Source: Desmonostoc geniculatum HA4340-LM1 (GTDB taxonomy: Bacteria > Cyanobacteriota > Cyanobacteriia > Cyanobacteriales > Nostocaceae). From it: a DNA stretch of 64,000 nt. This document shows, piece by piece, positions 37,877 through 46,527 of this stretch. The notes beneath the pieces are model-generated. The model did not search any database. It saw only the letters and a program-made list of their open reading frames with translations, and was not told the origin of the DNA. The position numbers were made by a program, and so were the translations under genes. Every line of letters begins with the position of its first letter. Positions within the stretch are counted from its first letter, which is position 1. The stretch is taken from contig JAHHHB010000006.1 in NCBI GenBank assembly GCA_019359545.1, positions 1 through 64,000 on the forward strand, written 5' to 3'.

Positions 37877-38959
37877 ATGCAACGCCCAATTTTATATTTA
37901 GCCATAACTAATCACGGCTTTGGTCATGCTACCCGCATGGCTTCTGTCGCTGCGACAATTCAAAAGTTATGTCCAGAAGTGCTGCTAATTATGGTGACCA
38001 CTGCGCCACGCTGGTTGTTAGAGTGCTATATAGAAGGCGATTTTATCTATCGTCCTCGTGCATTTGATTTGGGTGTGGTGCAAGCTGATAGTTTGACAAT
38101 GGATAAAGCAGCGACTTTAGAAAAGTTGCTCGATATTAAAAAGCATCAAAATTCGTTAATTGCCTCAGAAGTAAATTTTATCCGTCAAAATCGCGTTAAT
38201 CTCATCTTGGCAGATGTTCCTTTTCTTGCTCCTGGATTTGCCAAAGCTGCAAATATTCCCTGCTGGATGATGAGTAACTTTGGCTGGGATTTGATCTATC
38301 GAGATTGGGGAGGTGAATTTATAGCAGTTGCAGACTGGATTAGTGATTGGTATTCAAAGTGCGATCGCCTGTTTCGTCTCCCTTTCCATGAAAGAATGCA
38401 GGCTTTTAACAATATCACAGATATTGGCTTAACAGGGGGTTCTCCCCGCTATTCTCTTGATGATTTACGTTCTATTTGGGGGATAACTGCACCAATCGAA
38501 AAAACTATTTTATTGACTTTTGGTGGTTTGGGTTTACAGCAAATTCCCTATGATAACGTGCGAGAATTTTCAGATTGGCAATTCATCATCTTCGATCAAT
38601 CTGCCCCTGATTTACCAAATTTAATAAAAATTAATGACCGGAAATATCGCCCTGTAGATTTTATGCCCATTTGTCAGCGAGTGGTTTCTAAACCTGGTTA
38701 CAGTACTTTTGCTGAAGCCACAAAATTACAAGTACCGATTGTTACTATTCCCCGTGAAGATTTTGCCGAGGCAAGTTTTCTTTTAGAAGGTGTAATTAAT
38801 TACAACCAACATCAAATTGTCACCCCCGCTGAGTTTTTTGAAGGAACTTGGAATTTTCTGTATGAGTTACCCCAAGCACCAAAGCAATCCCAACCAATTG
38901 CTAAGGATGGTAATGAAGCGATCGCTCAGGCTGTGATTAATTATTTCCAATCAAGTTAA
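37877..38959 (+). CDS. GT-B-fold glycosyltransferase-like protein
   Basis: The 360-residue cytoplasmic protein opens YLAITNHGFGHATRMASVAATI, the GXGH-type nucleotide-sugar loop seen in MurG-like and arabinokinase-type N-terminal domains. It continues with LADVPFLAPGFAKAANIPCWMMSNF and the donor-side YRPVDFMPICQRVVSKPGYSTFAEATKLQVPIVTIPRE. The pattern fits GT-B proteins of the UDP-glycosyltransferase superclass. Acceptor and donor are unknown; a homologue in cell-envelope or heterocyst glycolipid work cannot be claimed. It starts 100 bp after the lyase gene across an STRR region, and no operon link is evident. Confidence 0.8.
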   Translation: MQRPILYLAITNHGFGHATRMASVAATIQKLCPEVLLIMVTTAPRWLLECYIEGDFIYRPRAFDLGVVQADSLTMDKAATLEKLLDIKKHQNSLIASEVNFIRQNRVNLILADVPFLAPGFAKAANIPCWMMSNFGWDLIYRDWGGEFIAVADWISDWYSKCDRLFRLPFHERMQAFNNITDIGLTGGSPRYSLDDLRSIWGITAPIEKTILLTFGGLGLQQIPYDNVREFSDWQFIIFDQSAPDLPNLIKINDRKYRPVDFMPICQRVVSKPGYSTFAEATKLQVPIVTIPREDFAEASFLLEGVINYNQHQIVTPAEFFEGTWNFLYELPQAPKQSQPIAKDGNEAIAQAVINYFQSS

Positions 38960-39027
38960 AATTGATTAAGAAGAATTCAGCAATTCCTGAGTCAGAATTC
39001 AGAATAAATTCTGTACGACTGGGTGAT

Positions 39028-39090
39028 AGCGACGCGCAAAGCGAGTCTTCTCCCAAAGGGAGACGATACCGCGCAACGAGCGTCGCGTCT
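39028..39090. repeat. 63-bp palindromic nested insert (filled site)
   Basis: Bases 39028-39090 interrupt a sequence that is found uninterrupted at 39621-39657: TTCTGTACGACT, a GGT-AT step and GAATATTGGTTTAAAAC occur contiguously there. The insert has GCGACGC near its left end and GCGTCGC near its right, plus an internal TCTCCCAAAGGGAGA hairpin. This is a filled versus empty pair of sites for a small palindromic element within 600 bp. Confidence 0.75.
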
Positions 39091-39144
39091 GAATATTGGT
39101 TTAAAACTAATTAGCTTTTACTGTCATAAATATTACTGTTTTAC

Positions 39145-39558
39145 ATGAGTCACTACCAAAAGTTATTAAGAATTACTACCACTGGCAAATCTTTTTACAA
39201 TATCACTAATAAAATTGAAGCGATCGTTGCAGAGTCGGGAGTAGAAACTGGCCTTTGTACTTTATTTTTACGCCACACTTCAGCTAGTTTAGTCATCCAA
39301 GAAAATGCCGATCCTGATGTTCTTGTGGATCTAGCTAATTTTATGTCAAAACTCGTACCAGAATCAGCTAAATACATCCACGATGCTGAAGGCGCGGATG
39401 ATATGCCAGCACACATTCGTACAGCCCTCACCCACACTTCTGAACATATCCCCATTAATCGCAGTCATTTGGTACTGGGAACTTGGCAAGGAATTTACAT
39501 TTGGGAACACCGCCAGCGCAGTCATTCAAGGGAATTAGTCGTTCACATTTCTGCATAG
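39145..39558 (+). CDS. YjbQ family protein (secondary thiamine-phosphate synthase type)
   Basis: The 137-residue protein is the compact YjbQ/UPF0047 fold. It has GKSFYNITNKIEAIVAESGVETGLCTLFLRHTSASLVIQENADPDV, a conserved His in LFLRHTSASL, DDMPAHIRTALTHTS and GTWQGIYIWEHRQRSHSRELVVHI. The family is almost universal and its members can show secondary thiamine-phosphate synthase activity, although the main in vivo role is unsettled. The length is normal and there are no oddities. The gene is flanked by repeat-rich noncoding DNA on both sides. Confidence 0.9.
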   Translation: MSHYQKLLRITTTGKSFYNITNKIEAIVAESGVETGLCTLFLRHTSASLVIQENADPDVLVDLANFMSKLVPESAKYIHDAEGADDMPAHIRTALTHTSEHIPINRSHLVLGTWQGIYIWEHRQRSHSRELVVHISA

Positions 39559-39584
39559 CAATTTCTCAAATTTAATTTATAAGA

Positions 39585-39846
39585 AGAATTCAGAACTCAG
39601 GAGTCAGAATTCAGTATGAATTCTGTACGACTCGGTAATGAATATTGGTTTAAAACCTTGCCCGCAAGTGGCGCGAAACTAGTATTAAACCAGAATTCAG
39701 AATTCAGAAATCTTTTTAGTGGGGGACTTAAACCCACTTATTCAGACGCGACTCGAAAATACTCACTAATGCTGCGCTATCCGCCAGTCATACAGAAAAC
39801 ATTGCTGAATTCTGACGACTGACTCCTGAATTCTTTCTTGTTAAAT
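39585..39846. repeat. Repeat-rich region: STRR, empty insert site and dispersed repeat copy 2
   Basis: The region contains STRR heptamers (39590-39612), then the uninterrupted copy of the sequence that holds the 63-bp insert at 39028-39090. It then has the second copy (39716-39846) of the repeat at 20124-20220, which opens AGTGGGGGACTTAAACCCAC. Relative to the 20-kb copy it carries about 36 extra bases starting GACGCGACTCG. A 68-codon frame across it is made of repeats and is not accepted. The remaining bases to 40213 hold no gene. Confidence 0.7.
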
Positions 39847-40213
39847 TTTTTTCACTCATTTAAAATTCTATCCCTTGCCTACGGGATGCTGCGCGTAGCT
39901 TGCTTCCCTGTAAGGGTACATGGGTAGAGTATTCTGAATTCTGAATTATGACTCCTTTTTATTTCAGGTGTAGCTTTATAGAGTTTAAATACTCTGTTTT
40001 TCCTGCCTACCTTTTGGCTAGAATATTGAAAACTTCCATGTAATGCGTTTTTGGGGAAAAATTTTCATGGAAAATAAACCATATACACACTGAAAAAAAT
40101 ATATGTATCACTTTGTAAATGGAAAATTAAGTTTGTTTATATTTTTTTAATAATTTAGGCATTTCAATATAAACTCATAGTTAGTGTCAGCTGGCTGGGC
40201 TATTTCAATTACT

Positions 40214-40963
40214 ATGAAGCAAGAACTAACACCAACTCATACTTTCCAATTTATTGATGAAATACTTGCTCAGCACTCTGTTAATCTTTTGTCACTTAAT
40301 CCCGAAAAAAAAATAATTACCAGTTTTGCAGAATTGGGGAATTTGATTGCCCAACAAAACACGGACATCCAAATCATCACAACTCTTCAGGAAACTTTGG
40401 AATGTATAGTTGATAGTCAGTTGCAAAATTTCCCAGAAAACATATTCTGGGATTTTGATTTCCTCGTAAGTAGTATGCTGAGACAAGCTTTAGTAGCAGA
40501 TGAAGGTGCTGTTTCTTTTTTAAAGACTTTTGGTGAAAAGATGGTTTTGCTGACAGAGATGTTCGGAATTAATACAGAAATTCGTTTCCGTTATGTTCAC
40601 GATTTTATGTATGGATTTGATTGGGCTAGATGGGTACAAAAAGACCCAGAAAATCGCGCAAATATAGAGCCTTTTAGCTTAGTTTTTTTTGATTATTTAC
40701 TCACTAAAGGTAAGGAATTGATACAACGTATTAGCCACGGACAAATCACTTGTTATAAATTATGTGACACAGGCTACCGGAATCCCTTCGCCTTTTCTCG
40801 TGAACCAGAAGATGAATACCGTCTGCTAAGTTATCTTGCCCAAGAAGAACTGATTCCAGTGGCAGTGTGGAACTGGAAAGCTAACCCTGTATGGAATAAA
40901 CCTTTCCAAGAAATGCGTCAGCAAATAGCATTAAAATTAGATATTCAACCACAGAAACATTGA
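40214..40963 (+). CDS. Conserved hypothetical protein
   Basis: From ATG 40214 the product is 249 residues, opening MKQELTPTHTFQFIDEILAQ. I do not recognise the family. It appears soluble, mostly helical in the first half, and then has two aromatic-rich blocks: RFRYVHDFMYGFDWARWVQKDPENR (about 128-152) and a C-terminal EDEYRLLSYLAQEELIPVAVWNWKANPVWNKPFQEMRQQ. The compact dense aromatics and lack of low-complexity sequence argue for a real folded protein. The frame is open from a GTG at 40184, but the ten residues it would add look non-native. There are no co-directional neighbours within 150 bp, and function is unknown. Confidence 0.7.
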   Translation: MKQELTPTHTFQFIDEILAQHSVNLLSLNPEKKIITSFAELGNLIAQQNTDIQIITTLQETLECIVDSQLQNFPENIFWDFDFLVSSMLRQALVADEGAVSFLKTFGEKMVLLTEMFGINTEIRFRYVHDFMYGFDWARWVQKDPENRANIEPFSLVFFDYLLTKGKELIQRISHGQITCYKLCDTGYRNPFAFSREPEDEYRLLSYLAQEELIPVAVWNWKANPVWNKPFQEMRQQIALKLDIQPQKH

Positions 40964-40965
40964 AG

Positions 40966-41000
40966 AAGAATTCAGAATTCAGAATTCAGAATTCTGAATT
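40966..41000. repeat. STRR heptamer array (ATTCAGA)
   Basis: Four tandem ATTCAGA-type heptamers follow the hypothetical gene, with a reversed copy ATTCTGAATT at the end making a small inverted repeat. A further copy of the flanking CTGATTCCTGAATTCTTT sequence, shared with 20200 and 39820, lies at 41103-41122. Confidence 0.7.
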
Positions 41001-41152
41001 GAGTTTACTGATGATAGACTACCAAATTTTCAATTTGCTGGGCGAGTGAAATTCGTTGATTCATTCACCAAAAGCTACAAATGAAATTGCAGAATTATAG
41101 CTACTGATTCCTGAATTCTTTGTTGTTAAAAATTAGAAATGAAAAATTAATT

Positions 41153-41941
41153 ATGAAAATTGTTGATTTAATTACTTGGTTTGAAGCATGGGCGAATCCC
41201 GCTTGGTGTGAAAGCTGGGATAATTGTGGCTGGCAGATTGAACCAGGAGTGTTGCAGGAAAGAGTACGAGTATTGGTGTGTTTGACACCAACTCTAGCAG
41301 TGATGCACGAAGCGATCGCTCTTAATGCTAATCTAATTTTTGCCCATCATCCTCTCATTTTTACACCTCCCAAGTCTTTACGCACTGGTGAGGCGATCGC
41401 CGAAATGGTACGCTTAGCTTTTACCCACAATATTGGTATTTACAGCGCCCATACAAATTTCGACCAAGTACAGGATGGTACTGCTGATGTGTTGGCTCAA
41501 ATTTTAGAACTGAAACAAGTTACTCCCATAGTACCCACACAACCAGGATTAGGATATGGTCGTGTTGGTTGGCTAGAGCCATCGATGACACTACAGGAAT
41601 TACTCACAGCCATTCAAACCCGACTTGCTTCCCCAAATTTAATTTTTTCCCCAACAGATAATTTACAGCAAACAATTACACAAGTTGCCGTTTTGGGTGG
41701 TTCGGGAGCTAGTTTTATTTCAGCAGTTAGCAAAACTGGTGCCCAAGCCTACCTAACTTCTGACTGCAAATTTCATCAGTTTCAAGAAAGCCGCGATCGC
41801 AATCTCATTTTAATCGACGCAGGACACTATGCTACCGAACGTCCTGCTTGCGATCGCTTGGTGCAAAAATTCCAGTCCTTGAACCTAGACTGGGTGCAAC
41901 TGAGCCAAAAAGATGAGGATTTCCGCCAGTTTTTTGCTTGA
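41153..41941 (+). CDS. Nif3-like dinuclear metal-centre protein
   Basis: The 262-residue protein from the ATG at 41153 (MKIVDLITWFEAWANPAWCESWDNCGWQ) is a NIF3/YbgI family member. The metal-binding histidine pair is in LIFAHHPLIF, YSAHTNFD supplies more ligands, and a second block SDCKFHQFQE and LIDAGHYATE complete the site. The family forms hexameric toroids with two metals per subunit; the in vivo function is debated (GTP cyclohydrolase-type claims exist). The open frame upstream of 41153 adds 11 residues of doubtful origin, so the internal ATG with the characteristic N-terminus is used. Confidence 0.9.
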   Translation: MKIVDLITWFEAWANPAWCESWDNCGWQIEPGVLQERVRVLVCLTPTLAVMHEAIALNANLIFAHHPLIFTPPKSLRTGEAIAEMVRLAFTHNIGIYSAHTNFDQVQDGTADVLAQILELKQVTPIVPTQPGLGYGRVGWLEPSMTLQELLTAIQTRLASPNLIFSPTDNLQQTITQVAVLGGSGASFISAVSKTGAQAYLTSDCKFHQFQESRDRNLILIDAGHYATERPACDRLVQKFQSLNLDWVQLSQKDEDFRQFFA

Positions 41942-42229
41942 TTGCTTATACCTCACTATTTATTTGGATGGTTGCCTAAAAGTTTTACTATATTTTAATA
42001 TTCTTAAATAACCTGATTTCTCAATATAAATACTAAAAACTATTGTATTCATATATCTGCGTATAGCAATAGATAAATCTACCAAAAACTTATATTATCA
42101 ATCATCCTTGTGACATAAATCACTAAATACGTGTAATGATAATCACATATTATTAATGTTCCATATCAACTAGTGAGAGAAGGAAATATTCCACACTGGA
42201 CATAATAAATTGCTCACTCTGCCCTAATC

Positions 42230-42439
42230 ATGATGATTCGCACAATTGTTGAATCTGCTTTCCAAACTGGATATCTTAGTGTTGAATCTGAAGGTTTACT
42301 CCATCAAATGCTGGCTACTAAATGCTATCAGTCACAGGATTTGTTAGCCCTCACAGCCCTATACGATGCAGTTCGCACAGGTCAAATTAAACGAGAAGCA
42401 TCCTCATCGAATGTGCTAATGGAATTACCCCTACAGTAA
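42230..42439 (+). CDS. Conserved small cyanobacterial protein, 69 residues
   Basis: The sequence MMIRTIVESAFQTGYLSVESEGLLHQMLATKCYQSQDLLALTALYDAV follows the pattern of a short acidic/helical protein found widely in heterocystous cyanobacteria. I recall similar openings of the form IRTIV-SAFQTG-LS-E and a conserved KCYQS. It is probably a small helical protein. Function is unknown and no neighbour is informative. Its stop is followed within 60 bp by STRR-rich noncoding sequence. Confidence is helped by plausible codon use and the 69-residue size, but not by any functional motif. Confidence 0.65.
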   Translation: MMIRTIVESAFQTGYLSVESEGLLHQMLATKCYQSQDLLALTALYDAVRTGQIKREASSSNVLMELPLQ

Positions 42440-42698
42440 AAATATTGTTGATACTGACACAAGCGGCTTAGGGAGATGAGGAAGACGCAAAGAGGGGGAA
42501 ACGCGGGGACACTGAGAATTCTTTCTCCGCGTCCCCGCGTCTCCGTGTCCCCCTGTCTCCCCCATCTTCAAGCAAAAACCTGAAAAACTCAAAACTCTTT
42601 GTGTGTTGTTTTTGAAAATCATCAAGGTCAGCAAGAGAATGAGTTAAGATCAAATACACAGGGGTAAAAGTAAAGCCAAGTCCCCGGACTTCCTAATA

Positions 42699-42857
42699 AT
42701 GCCAATGACTACAAGTAGGCAAATTAAACAACCGCAATCAACGCTTGTTTCTCAGTATTATTTATTACATAATGGTAGAAAGGACTCACCAGCAAATATT
42801 AACCTTGTGAGGAGAAATCCCGACTTGTTCGACTTCTATGAAGCAAACATTCCCTAA
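42699..42857 (+). CDS. Possible small protein, 52 residues
   Basis: An open frame starting MPMTTSRQIKQPQST runs through QYYLLHNGRKDSPAN and RRNPDLFDFYEANIP to a TAA. It has no low-complexity or repeat character and no obvious ribosome binding site. I do not recognise it. It lies in the 637-bp gap 42440-43076, which otherwise holds STRR-like stretches (42480-42560), a short AAGTCCGGGGACTT-type hairpin at 42674-42690 and the leader of the next gene. Treat as a candidate only. Confidence 0.3.
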   Translation: MPMTTSRQIKQPQSTLVSQYYLLHNGRKDSPANINLVRRNPDLFDFYEANIP

Positions 42858-43076
42858 AATCAGCTCGAAAGGGATTGATTTCATTGGTAAAGCAACCATT
42901 GGTTGATCGCCCAAAATCTCGATAGATGCTCACAACTACAAGCAAATCTTGAGATTGGGTCATAAGGCGTACTCGTCCTCGACCGTGAAATTAACCTCCT
43001 AAGGGTGTAATGTAATGGGGTAGAACCCAGATTTTGACAGGTTTAACTACGTTGTTTAAAAAGGCAGAAGCAGTAC

Positions 43077-43388
43077 ATGCTACACCGCAAGATTTATCAA
43101 CTGTGTTGCGACGGGCGGGAGGTATGTGTTTTCTTGCGGGACCAGCAACGCTGGATTGAACGCGCCCGCATCATAGACATAGAGGGAGATTTAGTAACCC
43201 TACGCTATGAAACAGAAGAAGAGGATGAAGTTTGTTCTTGGGAAGAAATGGTTCGCCTCGAGAGCATTGGTGCTGTAACGCAAAAATTGGCTTCAGTGCC
43301 ACGCGGAAATGTGGAACCTCTCCTGACAGAGGATTGTCCCGAAGCCGAACGCATCCGCAATCATTACACTGACTCAAATCCGGAATAA
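43077..43388 (+). CDS. Conserved cyanobacterial protein (DUF6679-type)
   Basis: The 103-residue soluble protein MLHRKIYQLCCDGREVCVFLRDQQRWIERARIIDIEGDLVTLRYETEEEDEV resembles a small family restricted to cyanobacteria that I know as DUF6679. The N-terminal half looks like a beta-rich Sm/SH3-like barrel (repeating strands with GDLVTLRY), followed by WEEMVRLESIGAVTQKL and an acidic tail. No function is known. It is preceded by a long AT-rich leader and followed by an STRR array, so it is likely monocistronic. The start ATG at 43077 fits. Confidence 0.75.
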   Translation: MLHRKIYQLCCDGREVCVFLRDQQRWIERARIIDIEGDLVTLRYETEEEDEVCSWEEMVRLESIGAVTQKLASVPRGNVEPLLTEDCPEAERIRNHYTDSNPE

Positions 43389-43389
43389 T

Positions 43390-43444
43390 TTAGTCATTAG
43401 TCATTGGTTATTGGTCATTAGTCATTGGTCATTGGTCATTGGTC
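43390..43444. repeat. TCATTGG heptamer array with complementary tail
   Basis: About seven tandem TCATTAG/TCATTGG heptamers follow the gene at 43077. They are followed by ACAAAGGACAAAGGAC-type heptamers and a partially complementary CTAATGACTATTGACT, making a large potential stem of repeat-derived sequence. Confidence 0.75.
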
Positions 43445-43488
43445 AAAAATGACAAAGGACAAAGGACAAAAGACAAAACAGCTAATGA

Positions 43489-45156
43489 CTATTGACTATC
43501 ATTCAAACGTTCAAAGGCAGGACAGTAACCTTCTAAGGTTACTTTAAAGTTATACAATGGGGAAGCTGGATTCCAACACCGCTGCCCCCTTTGATGTCGG
43601 CAAGTACCGCAACAATCTACGTCTGTCCATGTATAGCGATCGCTATTTTGATTGAGCAGTTCTCGCTGAGACAATCCCCTTAATACTAGTTCCTCCCCTT
43701 GCCAACGAGCCTCGATTAAACCAGTATCCGCAAACTGTTGCCAACGAGGATCGGCCGTGATTGCATCGGGTAAGGTGATTGTGACTACTGTTCCTAACTC
43801 CGTCAGTTCACCTTCATAATTCGTCTCTGGGGCTGCCGGTTGCAAAAATGTATCGCCAATAGGCAATTCCACCAAAGTCTCAGCCGCCGGAGAATGTATA
43901 TGATAGCGGTTTTGTAACTCCTCTAAGCTTGTGAGATCGGCTAAGTAGGCAGGAGAACCGTGGACAAAAATCACGTGCTGGGGTCGCAAATTATGAATGA
44001 GTTGGGTAGTACCAGGACCATCACTATGCTGAGCTAAGAGATAGCTTTCCACTGTGGTGGGTGCTAAATATTTTTTGTTAAGTTTTATATCAATTTTTTC
44101 CGGCACGAGGATCAGCCAAGGACCGGTATCGGGTTGGCAGTGTTCGCCTAAATTAGCTGTGGAGTCAGTCAGGACAATACAGGGTGACTTGCCCACAGTG
44201 GCACGTTCTTCTGCTTTTAAACGACGCACGCGGGGACGCACCCGTTCGTCCCAAAACAAAGGTTGGTGGCGGGCAAAATTCTGTACCGATGGGGGGAGGT
44301 GGGGTAGCAGTTCTAGGTAGGCGTCGCAGCCTGTGGCGACGGCACCATCTACCCAGATATCTAAATCTCGTCCAGTGAAGTGGTGATGAGAGCGCAAAAG
44401 CATCAACAGTTCTTGACCCAGCCCTAAAGCAGGTGTGGGCAGGATTACAGAACAATGGTCAGCGATCGCCCGATTAATTCGCTCTGCTAATTGATTTTCT
44501 TGGTTGCGGCGGTGGGGATGGCGGGATGTACCATAGGTGCCTTCAATAATCAGTACATCCAAGTCTAAGCCCCGTAGTTCCTCTAAACGCAGACCTTCTA
44601 CTAACCGAGAGTTGGATAAAAAAAAGTCCCCTGTATACAGTAGCTTGTAAGTACGGTGTTGGGTGGTGTAGGTGAGAAGAATTGCCACTGCCCCTGGTAG
44701 ATGTCCTGCGGGAAATAATTCTGCTACCAGGCCTTCTTGGAATTCCACTGGCGATCGCAGCGGCAAAGCATGACAAAATTCAGAGATTTTCTGGGGATCT
44801 TGGTCTTGCCAATTCAGTGGCAGTAACTTGCTGGTGACTTCGCTGCCATAAATAGGTAACTTGGGAAAAGCTTTGTGCAGTGCCAGTAAGCCTCTGGCGT
44901 GATCTGGGTGGGCGTGACTAATTAAAACCAAATCTGCTGGTAGAGGGGAACTATTTTCACGTACCGACTTGCTAAGCCCCCTCCCCAGTGATGAGATATC
45001 CTCCAAACCACAGTCCAACAGGATGCGGTGTGGCCCCATTTTTACTAATAAACACACGCCCTCGTCGTCATGCTGGACGCTATAGGGCAAACATTCTAAT
45101 TCACTACCCGCTTCCCCAGCATCTACGCGAGAGGATGCCGACAGATTATCCCTCAT
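43489..45156 (-). CDS. Metallo-beta-lactamase/beta-CASP RNA-processing-type metallohydrolase
   Basis: The 555-residue protein carries the MBL active-site signature SHAHPDHARGLLALH and the GHLPGAVAIL loop. The beta-CASP region has LLYTGDFFLSNSRLVEG, IIEGTYGTSRHPHR, then a distal VIFVHGSP motif. The family includes RNA endo/exonucleases (CPSF-73 and RNase J relatives), and a ribonuclease role is probable. A C-terminal extension (residues 480-555) has cysteines in CCGTCRHQRGQRCW, perhaps a metal site. It is longer than RNase J in cyanobacteria and not a housekeeping J-type, so it is annotated at the family level. It is the only gene in a 4-kb minus-strand stretch here. Confidence 0.8.
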   Translation of the reverse strand: MRDNLSASSRVDAGEAGSELECLPYSVQHDDEGVCLLVKMGPHRILLDCGLEDISSLGRGLSKSVRENSSPLPADLVLISHAHPDHARGLLALHKAFPKLPIYGSEVTSKLLPLNWQDQDPQKISEFCHALPLRSPVEFQEGLVAELFPAGHLPGAVAILLTYTTQHRTYKLLYTGDFFLSNSRLVEGLRLEELRGLDLDVLIIEGTYGTSRHPHRRNQENQLAERINRAIADHCSVILPTPALGLGQELLMLLRSHHHFTGRDLDIWVDGAVATGCDAYLELLPHLPPSVQNFARHQPLFWDERVRPRVRRLKAEERATVGKSPCIVLTDSTANLGEHCQPDTGPWLILVPEKIDIKLNKKYLAPTTVESYLLAQHSDGPGTTQLIHNLRPQHVIFVHGSPAYLADLTSLEELQNRYHIHSPAAETLVELPIGDTFLQPAAPETNYEGELTELGTVVTITLPDAITADPRWQQFADTGLIEARWQGEELVLRGLSQRELLNQNSDRYTWTDVDCCGTCRHQRGQRCWNPASPLYNFKVTLEGYCPAFERLNDSQ

Positions 45157-45460
45157 GCTCTCCTCCCCTCAAACCTCATCGTCATGGACATATCCCAAAA
45201 GCCAAAAATTGCACAAATTTTGGTTTTGTGACTTAGGGGTAAGTTTTATTATGCGCCCCTACACCCTGAGAATACGGATTTTTGATTGGGGAGGAGGCCT
45301 CTACCGAACCCGCACTAGTTCGGAAAAGTTGGATAACGAGAGAGCTATCAAACTAGGAGCTAAAGGAGTCTTGCCTCTTGCCTGTTTTCCCTGTGAAAGT
45401 TATGAGCGCTCTTAGCCAACCTACCCTAAGGAAAGTTGCCTCAGCGTCTACAAATTTCTC

Positions 45461-45583
45461 TCAATGTGCCGAACCATTGCCGTGATAATTATCTGAATCA
45501 TAGAATCCATTTTTCGTGCCAAAAAATAAACACGAAACCGTAAATATAACCGTTAAGCCGGCTAAAATCAGCTTTACATCCAT
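45461..45583 (-). CDS. 40-residue single-helix membrane protein
   Basis: The frame MDVKLILAGLTVIFTVSCLF is one continuous membrane helix, followed by the conserved-looking hydrophilic tail FGTKNGFYDSDNYHGNGSAH and a TGA stop. A purine-rich AGGGG ribosome-binding element sits upstream on this strand. The short, fixed length, good codon character and single-helix design resemble small photosynthetic or NDH-associated membrane subunits of cyanobacteria. I cannot match it to a named one. It stands alone between the MBL gene and the decayed gene at 45836. No repeat is involved, which supports a real gene. Confidence 0.65.
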   Translation of the reverse strand: MDVKLILAGLTVIFTVSCLFFGTKNGFYDSDNYHGNGSAH

Positions 45584-45835
45584 TTGTTTGCTGTCCCCTA
45601 TTCAAGACTTTCCTATATTAATTTAGTGTTTCCACAATGAAATGGAATCACTAGAAAATCTTTACTATGGTTATGTGGATTGAGCAATAGGTAAAATTAC
45701 CACAATCAGTTCAGATTGTAGAACTTTTCGGTTCCCCTGTCTATCCATACTAAAAAATGATCCCGCGTCCAGATTAAGACTTAGTATAAAGACCGTAAAA
45801 GGTAGAAGAGAAGGTTTTAAAGCCTTATCGTCATA

Positions 45836-46255
45836 TCACTGCTTGCGGTGTACGTAGCTAACTCCATCGACCCAGATGACACTCTTGGGATCTTTCGGAT
45901 CGGTGATTAGAATACGACGCTCGCTTGAGCCATCTTCGTAAGTTATATACGGAGTCAGTCCTTCAATGCGATAGCGACCGCGCTAATTTGGTGCTGTGTT
46001 GCTAGTGGCGATCGATGTGTCGCCAGACTCTGCGCTTCCACCAGCACCGTTACCACGCACGACTCGGCCATCAGCCCAGAAGCGATAGTCCTGCCAAGCG
46101 GCGATCGACTGGTTGCCTCCGATCGCAACCGTTCCCGTACCAGAGAGTGAGCGGAAGAGTCCGCTGAGCCTGAAGTCATTGGGCAATTTTGGATATGTCG
46201 TTTGGAAAGGTAACGCCTTCCAGCCGTCCTTTTGTGCAAGTTGCAGTTTGCCATA
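45836..46255 (-). pseudogene. Decayed cyanobacterial hypothetical gene, truncated at both ends
   Basis: On the minus strand one frame reads LYGKLQLAQKDGWKALPF, TTYPKLPNDFRLSGLFRSLSGTGTVAIGG, AAWQDYRFWADGRVVRGNG, GDTSIATSNTAPN, then an in-frame TAG, then RGRYRIEGLTPYITYEDGSSERRILITDPKDP and WVDGVSYVHRKQ with a final TGA. This is a conserved cyanobacterial secreted-type protein (I remember YPKLPNDFRL-type proteins of about 350 residues). The 5' part is missing exactly where a dispersed GGGGAGGGTTAGGGTGGGG repeat begins (46254 upward). The stop plus lost N-terminus mark it as a pseudogene; insertion of the repeat may have caused the loss. Confidence 0.75.
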
Positions 46256-46323
46256 TAAGGGGAGGGTTAGGGTGGGGTAAAAATATTTGATACATCAATC
46301 ATGACTTTTAAAACATCCTCTAA
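46254..46323. repeat. Dispersed 70-bp repeat, copy 1
   Basis: TATAAGGGGAGGGTTAGGGTGGGG followed by ATATTTGATACATCAATCATGACTTTT and an AACATCCTCT block matches 59205-59277 with four differences. It borders the broken 5' end of the pseudogene at 45836-46255. No coding function is apparent, and a 95-codon frame across it is not accepted. Confidence 0.8.
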
Positions 46324-46527
46324 GCGTATTTTTCTTTCAGTAGATTCAATATTTACGATTAAATTAATGATAATCATTGATTTATTCAATGATAAATCAA
46401 TGGAAATGAACAATAAATCTTTTTGATAGTTAACTTTAGAAATTAGCATTTTACTAATCAAATATTTCAGGTAAATATAAGAAGTAAGGATACTTGCTCT
46501 AGATAATCTCTTGATTGGAGAAAACCA

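Noticed and set aside
39616-39822. 68-codon frame in the 39.6-kb repeat region
   Set aside because: Composed of STRR and dispersed repeat sequence; no coding character.
43021-43076. Possible riboswitch before the DUF6679-type gene
   Set aside because: No known aptamer core found; the region is an ordinary leader with weak pairing.
45157-45460. Search for a structural RNA (6S, SRP or RNase P) in the gap upstream of the MBL gene
   Set aside because: There is a short CCGAAC/GTTCGG hairpin near 45306-45322 but none of the conserved motifs of these RNAs.
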